From Mycteria americana (taxonomy: Eukaryota > Chordata > Aves > Ciconiiformes > Ciconiidae), in contig NC_134390.1 in the NCBI RefSeq assembly GCF_035582795.1, forward strand, positions 1,255,560-1,319,559: a stretch of 64,000 nucleotides of DNA, in the 5' to 3' direction. The position numbers and the translations under genes were made by a program. The notes under the pieces were generated by a model, which did not search any database, was not told where the DNA came from, and saw only the letters and a list, made by a program, of their open reading frames with translations. Below, one piece after another: positions 25,101-35,546 of this stretch; the first letter of the stretch is position 1; each line of letters begins with the position of its first letter.

Positions 25101-28100
25101 TGGCGCACACGCGTGTGCGTGCACGCACCTTGCACGTGTATTCGGGCACGTGTGCGCGTGCAGGTGTATTCGGGCACGTGCGCGCGCGCGTGGTACGTGT
25201 GCGTTCAGGCATGTATGTGCACACACACGCGTGTGCACGCTTGCTGCGTGCACACATCTGGGTGCTACCCCTGCCAGGGCTTGTCCCCACGCCTCCCCAG
25301 AGCCCCCCCCCCCCCCCCGGGACGCTGCGGTGTTCCCACGTCCCTGTGTCCCACGCGGGTGTCACAAGCCGGTAGGGCGAGGGCGGCCGCGCTGGGGTCC
25401 CGTCCCCGCGTCCCCACGCTGCTGGGGCACCCGTGGGTGCCGCTGCCGCCCCCCCGCCATGGCAGAGCTGGTGACGCTGCGCAGGGCCCACCTGCGGGGC
25501 CCCATCCTGCGGTGAGTCCCCGTGGACCCCCGGCCCCTCGGCACCCAGCGCGAGGGAGGCTTCTGGGGGGGAAACTGAGGCACGGCAGGGGGGAGGCTTC
25601 TGGGGGGGGGAAACTGAGGCAGGGCACGGGGGGAGGCTTCTGGGGGGGGAAACTGAGGCACGGCAGGGGGGAGGCTTCTGGGGGGGGGAAACTGAGGCAC
25701 GGCAGGGGGGAGGCTTCTGGGGGGGAAACTGAGGCACGGCAGGGGGGAGGCTTCTGGGGGGGGAAACTGAGGCAGGGCACGGGGGGAGGCTTCTGGGGGG
25801 GGGAAACTGAGGCACAGCAGGGGGGAGGCTTCTGGGGGGGAAACTGAGGCACGGCAGGGGGGAGGCTTCTGGGGGGGAAACTGAGGCACGGCAGGGGGGA
25901 GGCTTCTGGGGGGGGGGGGGAAACTGAGCACCCTGACCCTGCTGTGGGTCCCCGGGGTGCAAAGCCACCCCACCACGGAGCCCCCCCACCCCCGGCTGTG
26001 CCCCCCCTTTCCAGTTTTGTCCCTGTTCCCAGGGACGTCCCAGCTGCTCCCGCGGGCTGGCGGGGACTTTGTCCCCGGTGTCACCCAGGGCCCCGCGTGG
26101 GGCGGGGAGCGCCGGCGCTCCCAGGAGGGTGACGCGGTGGGGACAGCCACCCTCCGGGCTGGGGACAGGGTGACCCCCGGGCTCGGGGTGCCGGGGGGGA
26201 GCCCTGCGGCCTTTTGGGCTTCTCCAATGTGGGGAGGGACACCCACCGCCCTGCCCCCACCCCTGCCCAGTTCCCACAGGGGGGTGCCCCCTCCCCAGTC
26301 CTGGGTGCTGGGTGCTGATCTCCAGATGCTGGGTGCTGGGTGCTGAGCTCTGGGTGCTGAGCTCTGGGTGCTGGGTGCAGGATGAGCTCTGGGTGCTGGG
26401 TGCTGATCTCCAGATGCTGGGTGCTGGGCGCTGAGCTCTGGGTGCTGATCTCTGGGTGCTGGGTGCAGGATGAGCTCTGGGTGCTGATCTCTGGGTGCTG
26501 GGTGCAGGATAAGCTCTGGGTGCTGAGCTCTGGGTGCTGATCGCTGGGTGCTGGGTGCAGGATGAGCTCTGGGTGCTGGGTGCTGAGCTCTGGGCGCTGA
26601 TCTCTGGGTGCTGGGTGCAGGATGAGCTCTGGGCGCTGATCGCTGGGTGCTGGGTGCAGGATAAGCTCTGGGTGCTGGGTGCTGAGCTCTGGGTGCAGGA
26701 TGAGCTCTGGGTGCTGATCTCCAGATGCTGGCTGCAGGCTGAGCTCTGGGTGCTGAGCTCTGGGTGCTGGGTGCAGGATGAGCTCTGGGTGCTGGGTGCT
26801 GATCTCTGGGTGCTGAGCTCTGGGTGCTGGTCTCCAGATGCTGGATGCAGGATGAGCTCTGGGCGCTGATCTCTGGGTGCTGGGTGCTGAGCTCTGGGTG
26901 CTGATTGCTGGGTGCAGGATAAGCTCTGGGCGCTGATTGCTGGGTGCTGGGTGCAGGATAAGCTCTGGGTGCTGGGTGCAGGATGAGCTCTGGGTGCTGG
27001 GTGCTGAGCTCTGGGTGCTGATGTCCAGACGCTGGGTGCAGGCTGAGCTCTGGGTGCTGGGTGCTGAGCTCTGGGTGCTGATGTCCAGATGCTGGGTGCA
27101 GGATGAGCTCTGGGCACTGATCTCTGGGTGCTGGGTGCTGAGCTCTGGGTGCTGATTGCTGGGTGCAGGATAAGCTCTGGGTGCTGGGTGCTGAGCTCTG
27201 GGTGCTGATGTCCAGACGCTGGGTGCAGGCTGAGCTCTGGGTGCTGTGTAGGTGCGAGCTGAAGGGTTTGGGGAGCAGGACGGGCTCTGGGAGCAGGGCG
27301 TTGGGTGCAGGGTGCTGGGCACCGGGTGCAGGACGTGCTCTGGGTGCAGGGTGTGGGGTGCTGTGGGGTCAGCTCTGCCCACCGGCTGCAGGGTGCCCCC
27401 CGCACCCCCCCCCCCCCCCCCCCAGCCATTCTGTAGCCGTACTCCCACCGTCGCTCTGGGGGGGGGTCCCCTCGGTCCCCTCACCCGCGCCCACACGGCG
27501 CGCGCCCACGCGTACCGTCCACGCGCGGCGGGGCGCGTCGCCCACCCGCGGGGCAGACCCCCCGCTGCTGCCCACACCCCCCCCCCCCCAGCCCCCCGCC
27601 ACCTCCAGCCCCGGGGGGGCCCGGTGACGCTGCCCGGTGCCCGCAGGCTGCGCTACATGGTGAAGCAGCTGGAGACGGGCGAGGTGAACGTGGAGGAGCT
27701 GAAGAGGAACCTGGAGTATGCCGCCTCGCTGCTGGAGGCCGTCTACATCGACGAGACGAGGTACGGGCAGGAGCCGGGGGGCTGCCAGGGGGGCCCGGGG
27801 CTTGGGGGGCGATGCCCACCCTGATGCCGTCGTCCCCCCCCCGGCCCCGTTCCCGTCCCGCAGGCAGATGCTGGACACGGAGGATGAGCTGCGGGAGATG
27901 GGGTCGGACGCGGCGGTGCCCTCGGAGGTGCGGGACTGGCTGGCGGCCACCTTCACCCAACAGGCGCGGGCCAAGGGGCGCCGGGCGGAGGAGAAGCCCA
28001 AATTTCGTAGCATCGTTCACGCCGTCCAGGCGGGCATCTTCGTGGAGAGGTGGGTGCTGGGTGGGGGGGGGGGGGGCAGAGGGGACGCGGCTGGGTTGGA

Positions 28101-31100
28101 GATGGGCGGGGTGGGAGCCTGGTTTCTGGTGGGTTGGGCACCCAAGGGCTGTGCCTGGCACCCAGGTGGGTCCCCCGGCACCCAGGGCCTATCCCCTGCA
28201 CCAAGGTGGGTCCCCAAGCACCAGGGGCTGTCCCCCAGCGCCCAGGTCTGTCCCCAGCACCCAGCTGAGTCGCCAGCACCCAGGTCTCTCTTTTGCCCCC
28301 AGGGTTTGTCCCCTGGCACCCAAGGTCTGTCCCTGAGCACTCAGGTTGATCCCTGAGCACCCAAGTGGGTCTCCGAGCACCCGGGTCTGTCCCCCAGCAC
28401 CCAGGCTGTCCCCCAGCACCCGGCTCTGTCCCCAGCACCCGCATCAGCCCTGAATCCCCCTGCCCTTGCAGGATGTTTCGCCGGACGTACACGGCCGTGG
28501 GGCCCAGCTACTCCGCCTCCGTCCTGAACTGCCTGAAGGTACCGTGGGGTGCGGGGGGCACCCCCATCCCCTCCCAGGGACGCTGCCCTGGCCCGGCAGC
28601 GCCTGGGCGCAGCCGCCCTGCCCACGCTGCTGCCTCTGCCGGATTCGGCCTGGGATAGCTGGGGGAGATGGCACCCAGCGCCGCTGGGCATGGGCGGGCA
28701 TCGCCGGGCATCGCCTGGAATTGCTGGGCTTCAGCGGACGTTGCCGGGCGTCCCCGGGCACGGCTCGGCATCCCTGGGCACGCCTGGGCTTCACCGGGCA
28801 TCCGTGGCATTGCCCGGCATCGCCGGGCATGGCTGGGTGTCAGCGGGCGTTGGGCTTGCGCTGGGCTAATGCCCCCGTCTCCCCCCAGAGCCTCGACCTG
28901 TGGTGCTTCGATGTCTTCGCGCTGAACCGGGTGACGGACGATCACTCCCTGAGGACCATCGTCTTCGAGCTCTTCACCCGACACAACCTCAACAGCCGCT
29001 TCAAGGTACGCCCGTGATCGTGCCCACCCACCCATGGGTGCTCCCCGGGGCCGGGTGCCTGGCGCGTGCCGGTGGCTTTGCACCGAGCGCATCCGCGAGC
29101 GCGTGTGCCCGTGCCGCAGATCCCCGCTGTCTTCCTCACGACGCTGCTGGACGCGCTGGAAGCCGGCTACGGGAAGTACCGGAACCCCTACCACAACCAG
29201 GTCCACGCCGCCGACGTCACCCAGACCGTCCATTGCTTCTTGCTCCGCACCGGCATGCTGGTACGGGGGTCGTGGGGTGTGTGGGGAGGGTCCCACGGGG
29301 GTCGTGGGCCGTGTCTGGGCCCCGGGCCGGTGCCCGGTGCCGGTCTGGCTGGTCCAGGCGATGCTTGTTGCCACGGAGACGGCGCCACCTAGTGACTACG
29401 CCGTCGCCATGGAAACGTCACCAGGATGATGGGGGGACGACGGGGTGACCCCCGGCTTGGGGAGACGGGCGGGCACACGTGGAGCGACGCCTGGCACGTG
29501 CGTGCGCCCGCACGGCTGTCACGGTTGTCACACGCACGCGCTCGTGGCCTGTCGCGGGCGTGGCCGTGACAGGCGTGCGTGGCCGTGCACGCGGGCGGTC
29601 ACACGCAGTCGTGCAAAAACACCCACCCACGCGCACACACACAGAGAACCCCACACCCATTCGGCCCCCTGCCCCTCGTGGGGTGGCACTGGAGCACCCG
29701 GTGCCCGTCCCCGTCCCCCTGACGCCCGCGTCCCCCCAGCACTACCTGACGGAGATCGAGGTCCTGGCCATCATCTTCGCTGCCGCCATCCACGACTACG
29801 AGCACACGGGCACCACCAACAGCTTCCACATCCAGACCAAGTGAGGGCGGGTGGCACGGCACGGGTGGCACAGCATGGCATGGCATGGGTGGCACGGCAT
29901 GGCACGGCATGGGTGGCACGGCACGGCACGGGTGGCATGGCACGGCACGGGACGGGTGGCACAGCACGGCATGGGTGGCACGGCACGGGTGGCACGGCAC
30001 GGCACGGGTGGCATGGCACGGCATGGCACGGCACGGGTGGCACGGCACAGTGCAGGTGGCATGGCACGGTGCAGGTGGCATGGCATGGCACGGCATGGGT
30101 GGTGTGGCACAGCATGGGGACCCGTTATGGGGACACATGGGACACTGTGGGGCATGGAAAGGACTGAGGGGTACCCAGGGGACACCCAGGGCACCCGGGT
30201 TCATCGGTGTGGCTTGGATACAGGTGTGGTGGCACCCTGGGGACACCCAGGGCCACCGATACGGCTGGGATACAGATGTGGTGGCACCCTGGGGACACCC
30301 AGGGCCACCGATACGGTTGGGATACAGATGTGGTGGCACCCTGGGGACACCCAGGGCCACCGATACGGTTGGGATACAGATGTGGTGGCACCCTGGGGAC
30401 ACCCGGGGCCACCGATACGGCTGGGATACAGATGTGGTGGCACCCTGGGGACACCCGGGGACACCGATACGGCTGGGATACAGATGTGGTGGCACCCTGG
30501 GGACACCCAGGGCCACCGATACGGTTGGGATACAGATGTGGTGGCACCTTGAGGACACCCAGGGCCACCGATACGGCTGGGATACAGATGTGGTGGCACC
30601 CTGGGGACACCCGGGGCCACCGATACGGCTGGGATACAGATGTGGTGGCACCCTGGGGACACCCGGGGCCACCGATACGGCTGGGATACAGATGTGGTGG
30701 CACCCTGGGGACATCCCTCTCCCCAGGGGGGGCTTAGCCTGCCTCCCGCCGTGCCAGGGCCCCACTGTCCCCTCCGTCCCCAGGTCGGACTGCGCCATCC
30801 TCTACAACGACCGCTCGGTGCTGGAGAACCACCACATCAGCGCCGTCTTCCGCATGATGCAGGACGACGAGATGAACATCTTCGTCAACCTTACCAAGGA
30901 CGAATTTGCGTAAGGTCCCTGTCCCCGTCCCCGGGGCCGTCCCCAGCCGGGACGTGGGGCCCTGACGGCGTTTCCCCCCCTCCCCCGGGGCGCAGGGAGC
31001 TGCGGGCTCTGGTGATCGAGATGGTCCTGGCCACCGACATGTCCTGCCACTTCCAGCAGGTGAAGTCCATGAAGACGTCCCTGCAGCAGCTGGAGCGGTG

Positions 31101-32359
31101 AGTACGGGCGCCTGCCCGTGTCGGGGTCCCGGTGGTGGGGAGGGGGGGTGGTGGTTTTGGGGACGAGCCTCAGCGCCGGGGTCCCCTCCCCAGGATCGAT
31201 AAGTCCAAGGTGCTGTCGCTGCTGCTGCACGCGGCCGACATCAGCCACCCCACCAAGCAGTGGTCGGTGCACAGCCGCTGGACCAAAGCCCTGATGGAGG
31301 AGTTCTTCAGGCAGGTAGGGCACCCGCGTCCCCGGGGACAGGCGGTGGGACGCGGGGACCACCCCTTGGGGACGCGGGGACCACCCCTTGGGGACGCGGG
31401 GACCACCCCTTGGGGACACGTCTGCCTTGCCTCGCCAGGGGGACAAGGAGGCTGAGCTGGGGCTGCCCTTCTCGCCCCTCTGCGACCGCACCTCCACGCT
31501 GGTGGCCCAGTCCCAGATCGGTGAGTGGTGGTGGGTCCCTGTCCCCAGCCACCGGCCCCGCCGCGGGCAGGGGGTGTCCCCACCGACGCCGTGTCCCTTC
31601 CCCACCGCAGGCTTCATCGACTTCATCGTGGAGCCCACCTTCTCGGTGCTGACCGATGTGGCCGAGAAGATGGTGCTGCCCCTCGCCGAGGACGGAACCA
31701 AAGCCAAGGGCAACCCGGCGGCCAGCCAGCAGGCCAGGTCGGCCGCGCCGTCCTGCCTCAGTTTCCCCCTCCCCACGGGGAGGTGGCGGGGCTCAGCCTG
31801 GGAGTGGGGGGCAACCCACTTATTTTGGCACCTGGGAGGCGGCAGCGGTGGCTCTGCCGTGCTCCCAGCTGTCCCCGTCCCCGCAGCTCGCAGTGGCGGC
31901 AGCCGTCCCTGGATGAGCACCTGGAGCTGGGGGACATCAAAGCTGACCTGGCCGGCTTCCGCTCCACCTGGGCCAAGTACATCCAGGAGAACAAGCAGAA
32001 GTGGAAGGAGCGGGCGGCCAGCGGTAGGTGACGGCCACCGCGGCCACCGAGGAGGGGATGGGGACCGTCACTGGGATGCATGGGGCCACGTCTGGGCCGA
32101 GCAACCCTGGGTGAGGAGGTGGCCCAAGCACAGGGTGGGTGGCCCGCAGACTTGTGGGGTGGGTGACACGTGGGGGGGGGGGGGCACATGAGTTTGGGGG
32201 TGGGGGTCTCAGCCCCTGTGGGTGGCTGGAGTGACCCCCCCAGCCCTGTGTCCCGCCGCAGGCATCACCAACCAGGCGTCCATCGAGGAGCTGTCGCCCT
32301 GCGAGGAGCAGCCGCCCGCCGTCCCCGGCCGGCACAGGCAGAACGGGGACGTGGAATAG
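19172..32359 (+). CDS. PDE1B: PDE1B, Ca2+/calmodulin-dependent cyclic nucleotide phosphodiesterase 1B (long form)
   Basis: Fourteen coding exons give 549 aa (human 536): 19172-19302, 27647-27760, 27864-28049, 28472-28538, 28889-29005, 29120-29260, 29740-29840, 30784-30909, 30996-31097, 31194-31314, 31439-31520, 31611-31737, 31887-32023, 32262-32359. All are GT-AG with matching phases. The enzyme hydrolyses cAMP and cGMP when Ca2+/calmodulin is bound. The N-terminal calmodulin-binding stretch KKIWVKLRALLRYMVKQLE spans the first splice junction. The HD-type catalytic domain shows the metal ligands in HNQVHAADV (H234), HDYEHTG (H270, D271) and HAADISHPTKQW. NSFHIQTK and EPTFSVLTDVAEK are also intact, so the enzyme looks active. 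The C-terminus is QNGDVE (human QNGNLD). Intron 1 is over 8 kb; the remaining introns are mostly below 0.7 kb. Confidence 0.97.
19310..19925. repeat. Minisatellite at start of PDE1B intron 1, about 35-bp unit
   Basis: Tandem copies of CCCCGAACCGGGACCCCCCA followed by CCCTCAAACTGGGAC or CCCCAAACTAGGAC. The two variants alternate, giving a 70-bp higher period over parts of the array. It begins just past the exon 1 donor. Confidence 0.92.
20500..21110. repeat. Alternating purine-pyrimidine (Z-DNA-prone) tract, PDE1B intron 1
   Basis: About 0.6 kb dominated by GTGCGCG, CACGTGCGCG and GCGTGCAAG steps, not a fixed tandem unit. Similar tracts lie at 22080-22290 and 24880-25260. Long (GC/GT)n alternation favours left-handed DNA. 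A 568-codon plus-strand open frame running through here is a composition artefact. Confidence 0.6.
22300..23560. other. PDE1B intron 1, GC-rich unique-looking sequence
   Basis: No exon, repeat array or RNA gene is evident. A short AT-richer patch with TTAATTAAGACAAATTGCAA lies near 22470-22500. Confidence 0.4.
23560..24545. repeat. Minisatellite, 30-bp unit with higher-order copies, PDE1B intron 1
   Basis: Unit GGGTGCTGGTGGCAGTGATG followed by GGGACCCGGT or close variants. A longer motif (GGTACCGATACGGACCCGCT, then GACAGGAACCTGG, then CTGTGTGGCAGCAATGG) recurs from about 23845, 24134 and 24345, so blocks of several units were copied together. Confidence 0.93.
25459..25511 (+). CDS. PDE1B: PDE1B alternative first coding exon (short isoform, PDE1B2-type)
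   Basis: ATG at 25459 opens MAELVTLRRAHLRGPILR. The donor (CTGCG|GTGAGT) leaves phase 2, exactly what exon 27647 needs, so the protein continues LRYMVKQLE. The human PDE1B2 isoform, as I remember it, starts MANPVPVQRSHLQGPILR, which matches in length, in the HLxGPILR end and in splice position. The short form would be 523 aa and lacks the first half of the N-terminal calmodulin-binding segment. It implies a second, internal promoter. The sequence just upstream (24880-25260) is an alternating purine-pyrimidine tract. Confidence 0.9.
25555..25930. repeat. Minisatellite, 37-39-bp unit, PDE1B intron after the alternative exon
   Basis: About nine copies of GAAACTGAGGCACGGCAGGG plus GGGAGGCTTCTGGGG, differing mainly in G-run length. 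Starts about 45 bp after the alternative exon donor. Confidence 0.95.
26295..27260. repeat. Short-unit tandem array (CTGGGTGCTGAGCTCTGGGT), PDE1B intron
   Basis: About 1 kb of interleaved short units: TGGGTGCTG, AGCTCTGGGTGCTGA, GGGTGCAGGATGAGCTC, GATCTCCAGATGCTG. There is no single fixed period. It keeps an 844-codon minus-strand frame open, which I regard as spurious. Confidence 0.9.
28140..28455. repeat. CAGCACCCAGGTCTGTCCCC tandem repeat, PDE1B intron
   Basis: Roughly a dozen imperfect copies of a 19-30-bp unit (GCACCCAGGTCTGTCCCCCA and variants) just upstream of the exon at 28472. Confidence 0.8.
29360..29420. promoter_or_regulatory. Possible regulatory cluster in PDE1B intron: two X-box-like sites around a CTCF-like motif
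   Basis: GTTGCCACGGAGAC (29367-29380, one mismatch to the RFX X-box) and GTCGCCATGGAAAC (29403-29416, full match) flank GCGCCACCTAGTGACTA (29383-29399). The central motif closely resembles the reverse-strand CTCF core. The block sits about 0.1 kb after the exon ending at 29260 and is not part of a repeat. Confidence 0.4.
29850..30120. repeat. GGCACGGCATGGGTGGCACG tandem repeat, PDE1B intron
   Basis: Short interleaved units of GGCACGGCA, GGCATGGCA and GGTGGCA, starting about 10 bp after the donor of the exon ending at 29840. Confidence 0.9.
30200..30716. repeat. Minisatellite, 51-bp unit, PDE1B intron
   Basis: About ten copies of a 51-bp unit: GGGATACAGATGTGGTGGCA, then CCCTGGGGACACCC, then GGGGCCACCGATACGGCT. 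Because 51 is a multiple of three, all frames stay open and show 17-residue repeats. It ends about 65 bp before the exon at 30784. Confidence 0.95.
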
Positions 32360-33865
32360 CACCGGGAGGAGCGAGGTGGGCGTGGGGGGGGGGGGGTCCG
32401 GGGGGGCAAACGGGGTGGGGGGGATTGGCGGCATCTCTGTGACTGTCCCCCCCCCGCCCCGACGGCAGGTCCTCGTCCAGCCGAGTGACGCCGTCTCGCC
32501 CAAAGTCTTCGACGCCATCGAGTTCAGCACCATTTGCAGGGAAGGAGCCGCCCGGGGCTGCACAAGGACTCGTGCCAGCCTCCGCGCCGGGAGCACCCCC
32601 GGGGCCGGCAGCCCCCCAGCCTGGCCGGCTCCGGCTGCCCGTGCCAAACTGGCCGCCGCGCCGTGTGCCCTTGGGCCGTGGGTGACGGTGATGCCGACCC
32701 TCTCACTGCCACGCCCGCTGGGTTTTGTCCTTATGGCTTTTTAAAAAAGCTTCTTCTCGCCCCGCCGGGGAGCCGGGTGCTCGAGGGGGGGGCTGGGGAC
32801 AATGCTGGCGGTGCTGGGGACAGCAGGGGACCAAGGGATGGGTACGCTGTCACCCCCAGGGCCACCGCCATCTCCTCTGTTCCAGCCGGGTCTATCCGGC
32901 CGCGCGGTGATGGGTGGCCCCAAATGTCCCCCTGCGCTGTCCCCGTCCCGCCCCAAGCATCCCTGTCCTGGGCTACGTGTCGCTGTGTCACTCGGGGCCG
33001 GGGACACGTCCCTGTGGGCTTCCCCTTGGGGTCCTGCCCCACCTGGCGTGGGTGAGGCTGGGAGGTGCGGGGGGCAGCGAGGCGGTGACGGGGCCGCGTC
33101 CGCAGGGCCGGAGCAGCGGTGGGAGCTGGGGTTGGGGCAGGATCGGGCCCTGAAGTGGCAGCGCCAGCCCCTGGCTCCGGTAGCCCCTGGTTGCTGGCAT
33201 CCCCCAGCTCCGGGCTCCCTCCAGCACCTTCTGGCTTCGGTGCGCTCCAGCATCGCTGGCTCCAGCGTGACTCCAGCATCCTCCAGCTCCAGCATGCCCC
33301 CGGTATCCCCCCCCCGCTTCCTCCGCCCTGGCATGCCTCCAGCATCCCGGCTCTGGCGTGCCGTGAGCATCCTCAGCATCCCGGCTCCGGCATGCCGTGA
33401 GCATTCTGCGGCATCCCGGCTCCGGCGTGCCTTGAGCATCCTCAGCATCCTGGCTCCGGCGTGCCGTGAACATTCTGCGGCATCCCGGCTCCGGCGTGCC
33501 TTGAGCGTCCTCAGCATCCCGGCTCCGGTGTGCCTTGAGCCTCTTCCAGCTCCGGCATCCTCCTGCTCTGGCATCCCGGCTCCGGCGTGCCTTGCACATC
33601 CTCCGGTATCCCGGCTCCGGCGTGCCTCGAGCCTCTTCCAGCTCTGGCATCTCCTCCTGCTCCGGCATCTCTGCTCCGGCCCTGCCCCGCTGTGTCCATC
33701 GCCCAGCGCCCGGCCGCCACGGCACGGCCCCTCTGTGTTTGTACTTTTCTACCCCGCGGTAACGCATCGTGTCCCCGCTCGGTCGCTGCTGGCAGAGCTC
33801 CACCTCGCGCCTACCCACACACGCATGTGAAACGAAGCGCCGCCGCTAACGAGCAATTAATAAAC
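32360..33865 (+). terminator. PDE1B: PDE1B 3' UTR with minisatellite and poly(A) signal
   Basis: A canonical AATAAA lies at 33860-33865, about 1.5 kb past the stop. The region holds a possible untranslated intron (donor GCGAG|GTGGGC near 32374, acceptor GACGGCAG near 32468). It also holds a 33-36-bp tandem repeat at 33230-33680 (CATCCCGGCTCCGGCGTGCC, then TTGAGCATCCTCAG). Confidence 0.6.
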
Positions 33866-33869
33866 CGTA

Positions 33870-35040
33870 CGTCACCACCGGCCCGGTTCCCGCGCTCATC
33901 CTGGGCACTGGGGACCCGGCTTGACCCCAGCGGGAGGTGGCGGTGGTTTGGGGGGGGGGGGGGCCAGGACGCCTGGGTCCCTCCCGGAGTGGGACAGGGC
34001 CACGGCCCGGGGCCGGCTGGGAGGGGGACAGAAGGGGGGGGCATGGCTGGATGGGACCCCCGGGGTCCCGGCCCCCCCCCCCCCCCCGCGTCCCCCCGTC
34101 GCGCAGGCAAGGAGGAGGCAGCGGGGAGAAGGGATCCCTTTAATACCGGCTGAGGCGGGGGGGTCCCCGCGCCCACCCGGGCGTGTGCACGCGTGCTCTG
34201 TGTGTGCGCACGTGGGCGTGCATGCGAATCACATGTGCAAAGTGCGCGGGCGTGCCCCCCCCCCCCCCCCCCCCCCCCGTGTCCATGTGTGCACACGTGT
34301 GTGTGTGTGGGGGGGGGGGGGGGGTGCAAACGCCCCGGTCTCCCCCACGCGTGCGTGCACGTGCAGACCCCCCCCCCAACACCCAACATGCGTGTGCAAG
34401 CGTGCACGCCTACCAGCATGTGCGTGCACACACGTGTGCCGGGCGGGGTGCAGCTCCCCGTGTCCCTGGGAGCAGTGGGGCCGCGTGTCCCCCGGCCCGG
34501 GGGTGGCGGTGACAGCGGGGTGGTGGCCCTGGGGACACCCCAGGGCTGGCGGGGGGGGGCGGGGGGGGATGGCACAAGCCGTGCTTGACGGGTGCTGATC
34601 GGTGTCCCCAGTGTCACCCGCCCTGGGGACCTGGGGTGGGGGGGGGCCAGGGGACAGGGCGGGCAGCCCGGCTTGCCGTCGTCCCCAGAGCCCCCCCCCG
34701 GGGGGGGGGGACCTGCCCGCGGCAGTAAAAAAAAAAATCCTCCGGAAGACCCAAAGCAGCCGTTGAAATCTTAGAAAACGATCAGATAAAAAAAATAACG
34801 CGGCCTTCGGCTCCTTCGGCCCGGCCGCGGCCTCGCTCCAGCCGCCGCTGGCACCTGGGGACAGGGGGGAGCCACGCTGGGGACGGGGACCCCGGGGGGA
34901 TGCGGGGAGGGGGGGGGACACACACACACACGGGGACGGCTCCGGTCCCATCCCTGCTCCGTCTCCAGCAATGCCAGAGCCACGTCCCCGCTGCCACCCT
35001 CGCCCTGTGCCGCTGTCCCCTTCTCCTGGCACGGTGCCCA
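33870..35040. other. Low-complexity spacer between convergent PDE1B and PPP1R1A
   Basis: Long C and G homopolymers (34255-34278, 34309-34324, 34071-34087) and an alternating purine-pyrimidine tract (34180-34450). Collapse or expansion errors are likely in assembly here. No gene seen. Confidence 0.5.
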
Positions 35041-35540
35041 GTACACCCCCTCAGCGTCCCAGTAACCCCCCAGTGTCCCAGTGCAGTGTCTCAGTACTCC
35101 CCCAGTGTCCCAGTACACTCCCCCAGTGTCCCAGTGCCCCCCAGTACCCACCCAGTGCCCCAGTACAGTGTCTCAGAACCCCCTCAGTGCCCCAGTGCCC
35201 CCCCAGTGCCCCAGTACGGTGTCCCAGTACCCCCCCAGTGTCCTAGTACAGTGTCCCAGTGCCCCCCCAGTGCCCCAGTACAGTGCCCCAGTACCCTCCA
35301 AGTGTCCCAGTACAGTGTCCCAGTACCCCCCCAGTGTCCCAGTACCCCCCAGTGCCCCAGTACAGTGTCCCAGTAACCCCCCAGTGTCCCAGTACCCCCC
35401 CAGTGCCCCAGTATAGTGCCCCAGTACAGTGTCCCAGTAACCCCCCCAGTGTCCCAGTACCCCCCAGTGCCCCAGTGCCCCCCCAGTGTCCCAGTACGGT
35501 GCCCCAGTACAGCGTCCCAGTACCCCCCCAGCGCCCCAGT
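35040..35540. repeat. CAGTGTCCCAGTACCCCC array downstream of PPP1R1A
   Basis: About 50 short units of CAGTGCCCCAGTAC and CAGTGTCCCAGTACCCC (8-10-bp sub-period). It ends only a few bases beyond the PPP1R1A stop codon, so it would form the 3' UTR of that gene unless an earlier poly(A) site is used. Confidence 0.92.
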
Positions 35541-35546
35541 ACGTAC

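Noticed and set aside
24895-27429. 844-codon minus-strand open frame
   Set aside because: Runs through the CTGGGTGCTG array, the GGAGGCTTCTGG array and the PDE1B alternative exon in the wrong frame; low-complexity product.
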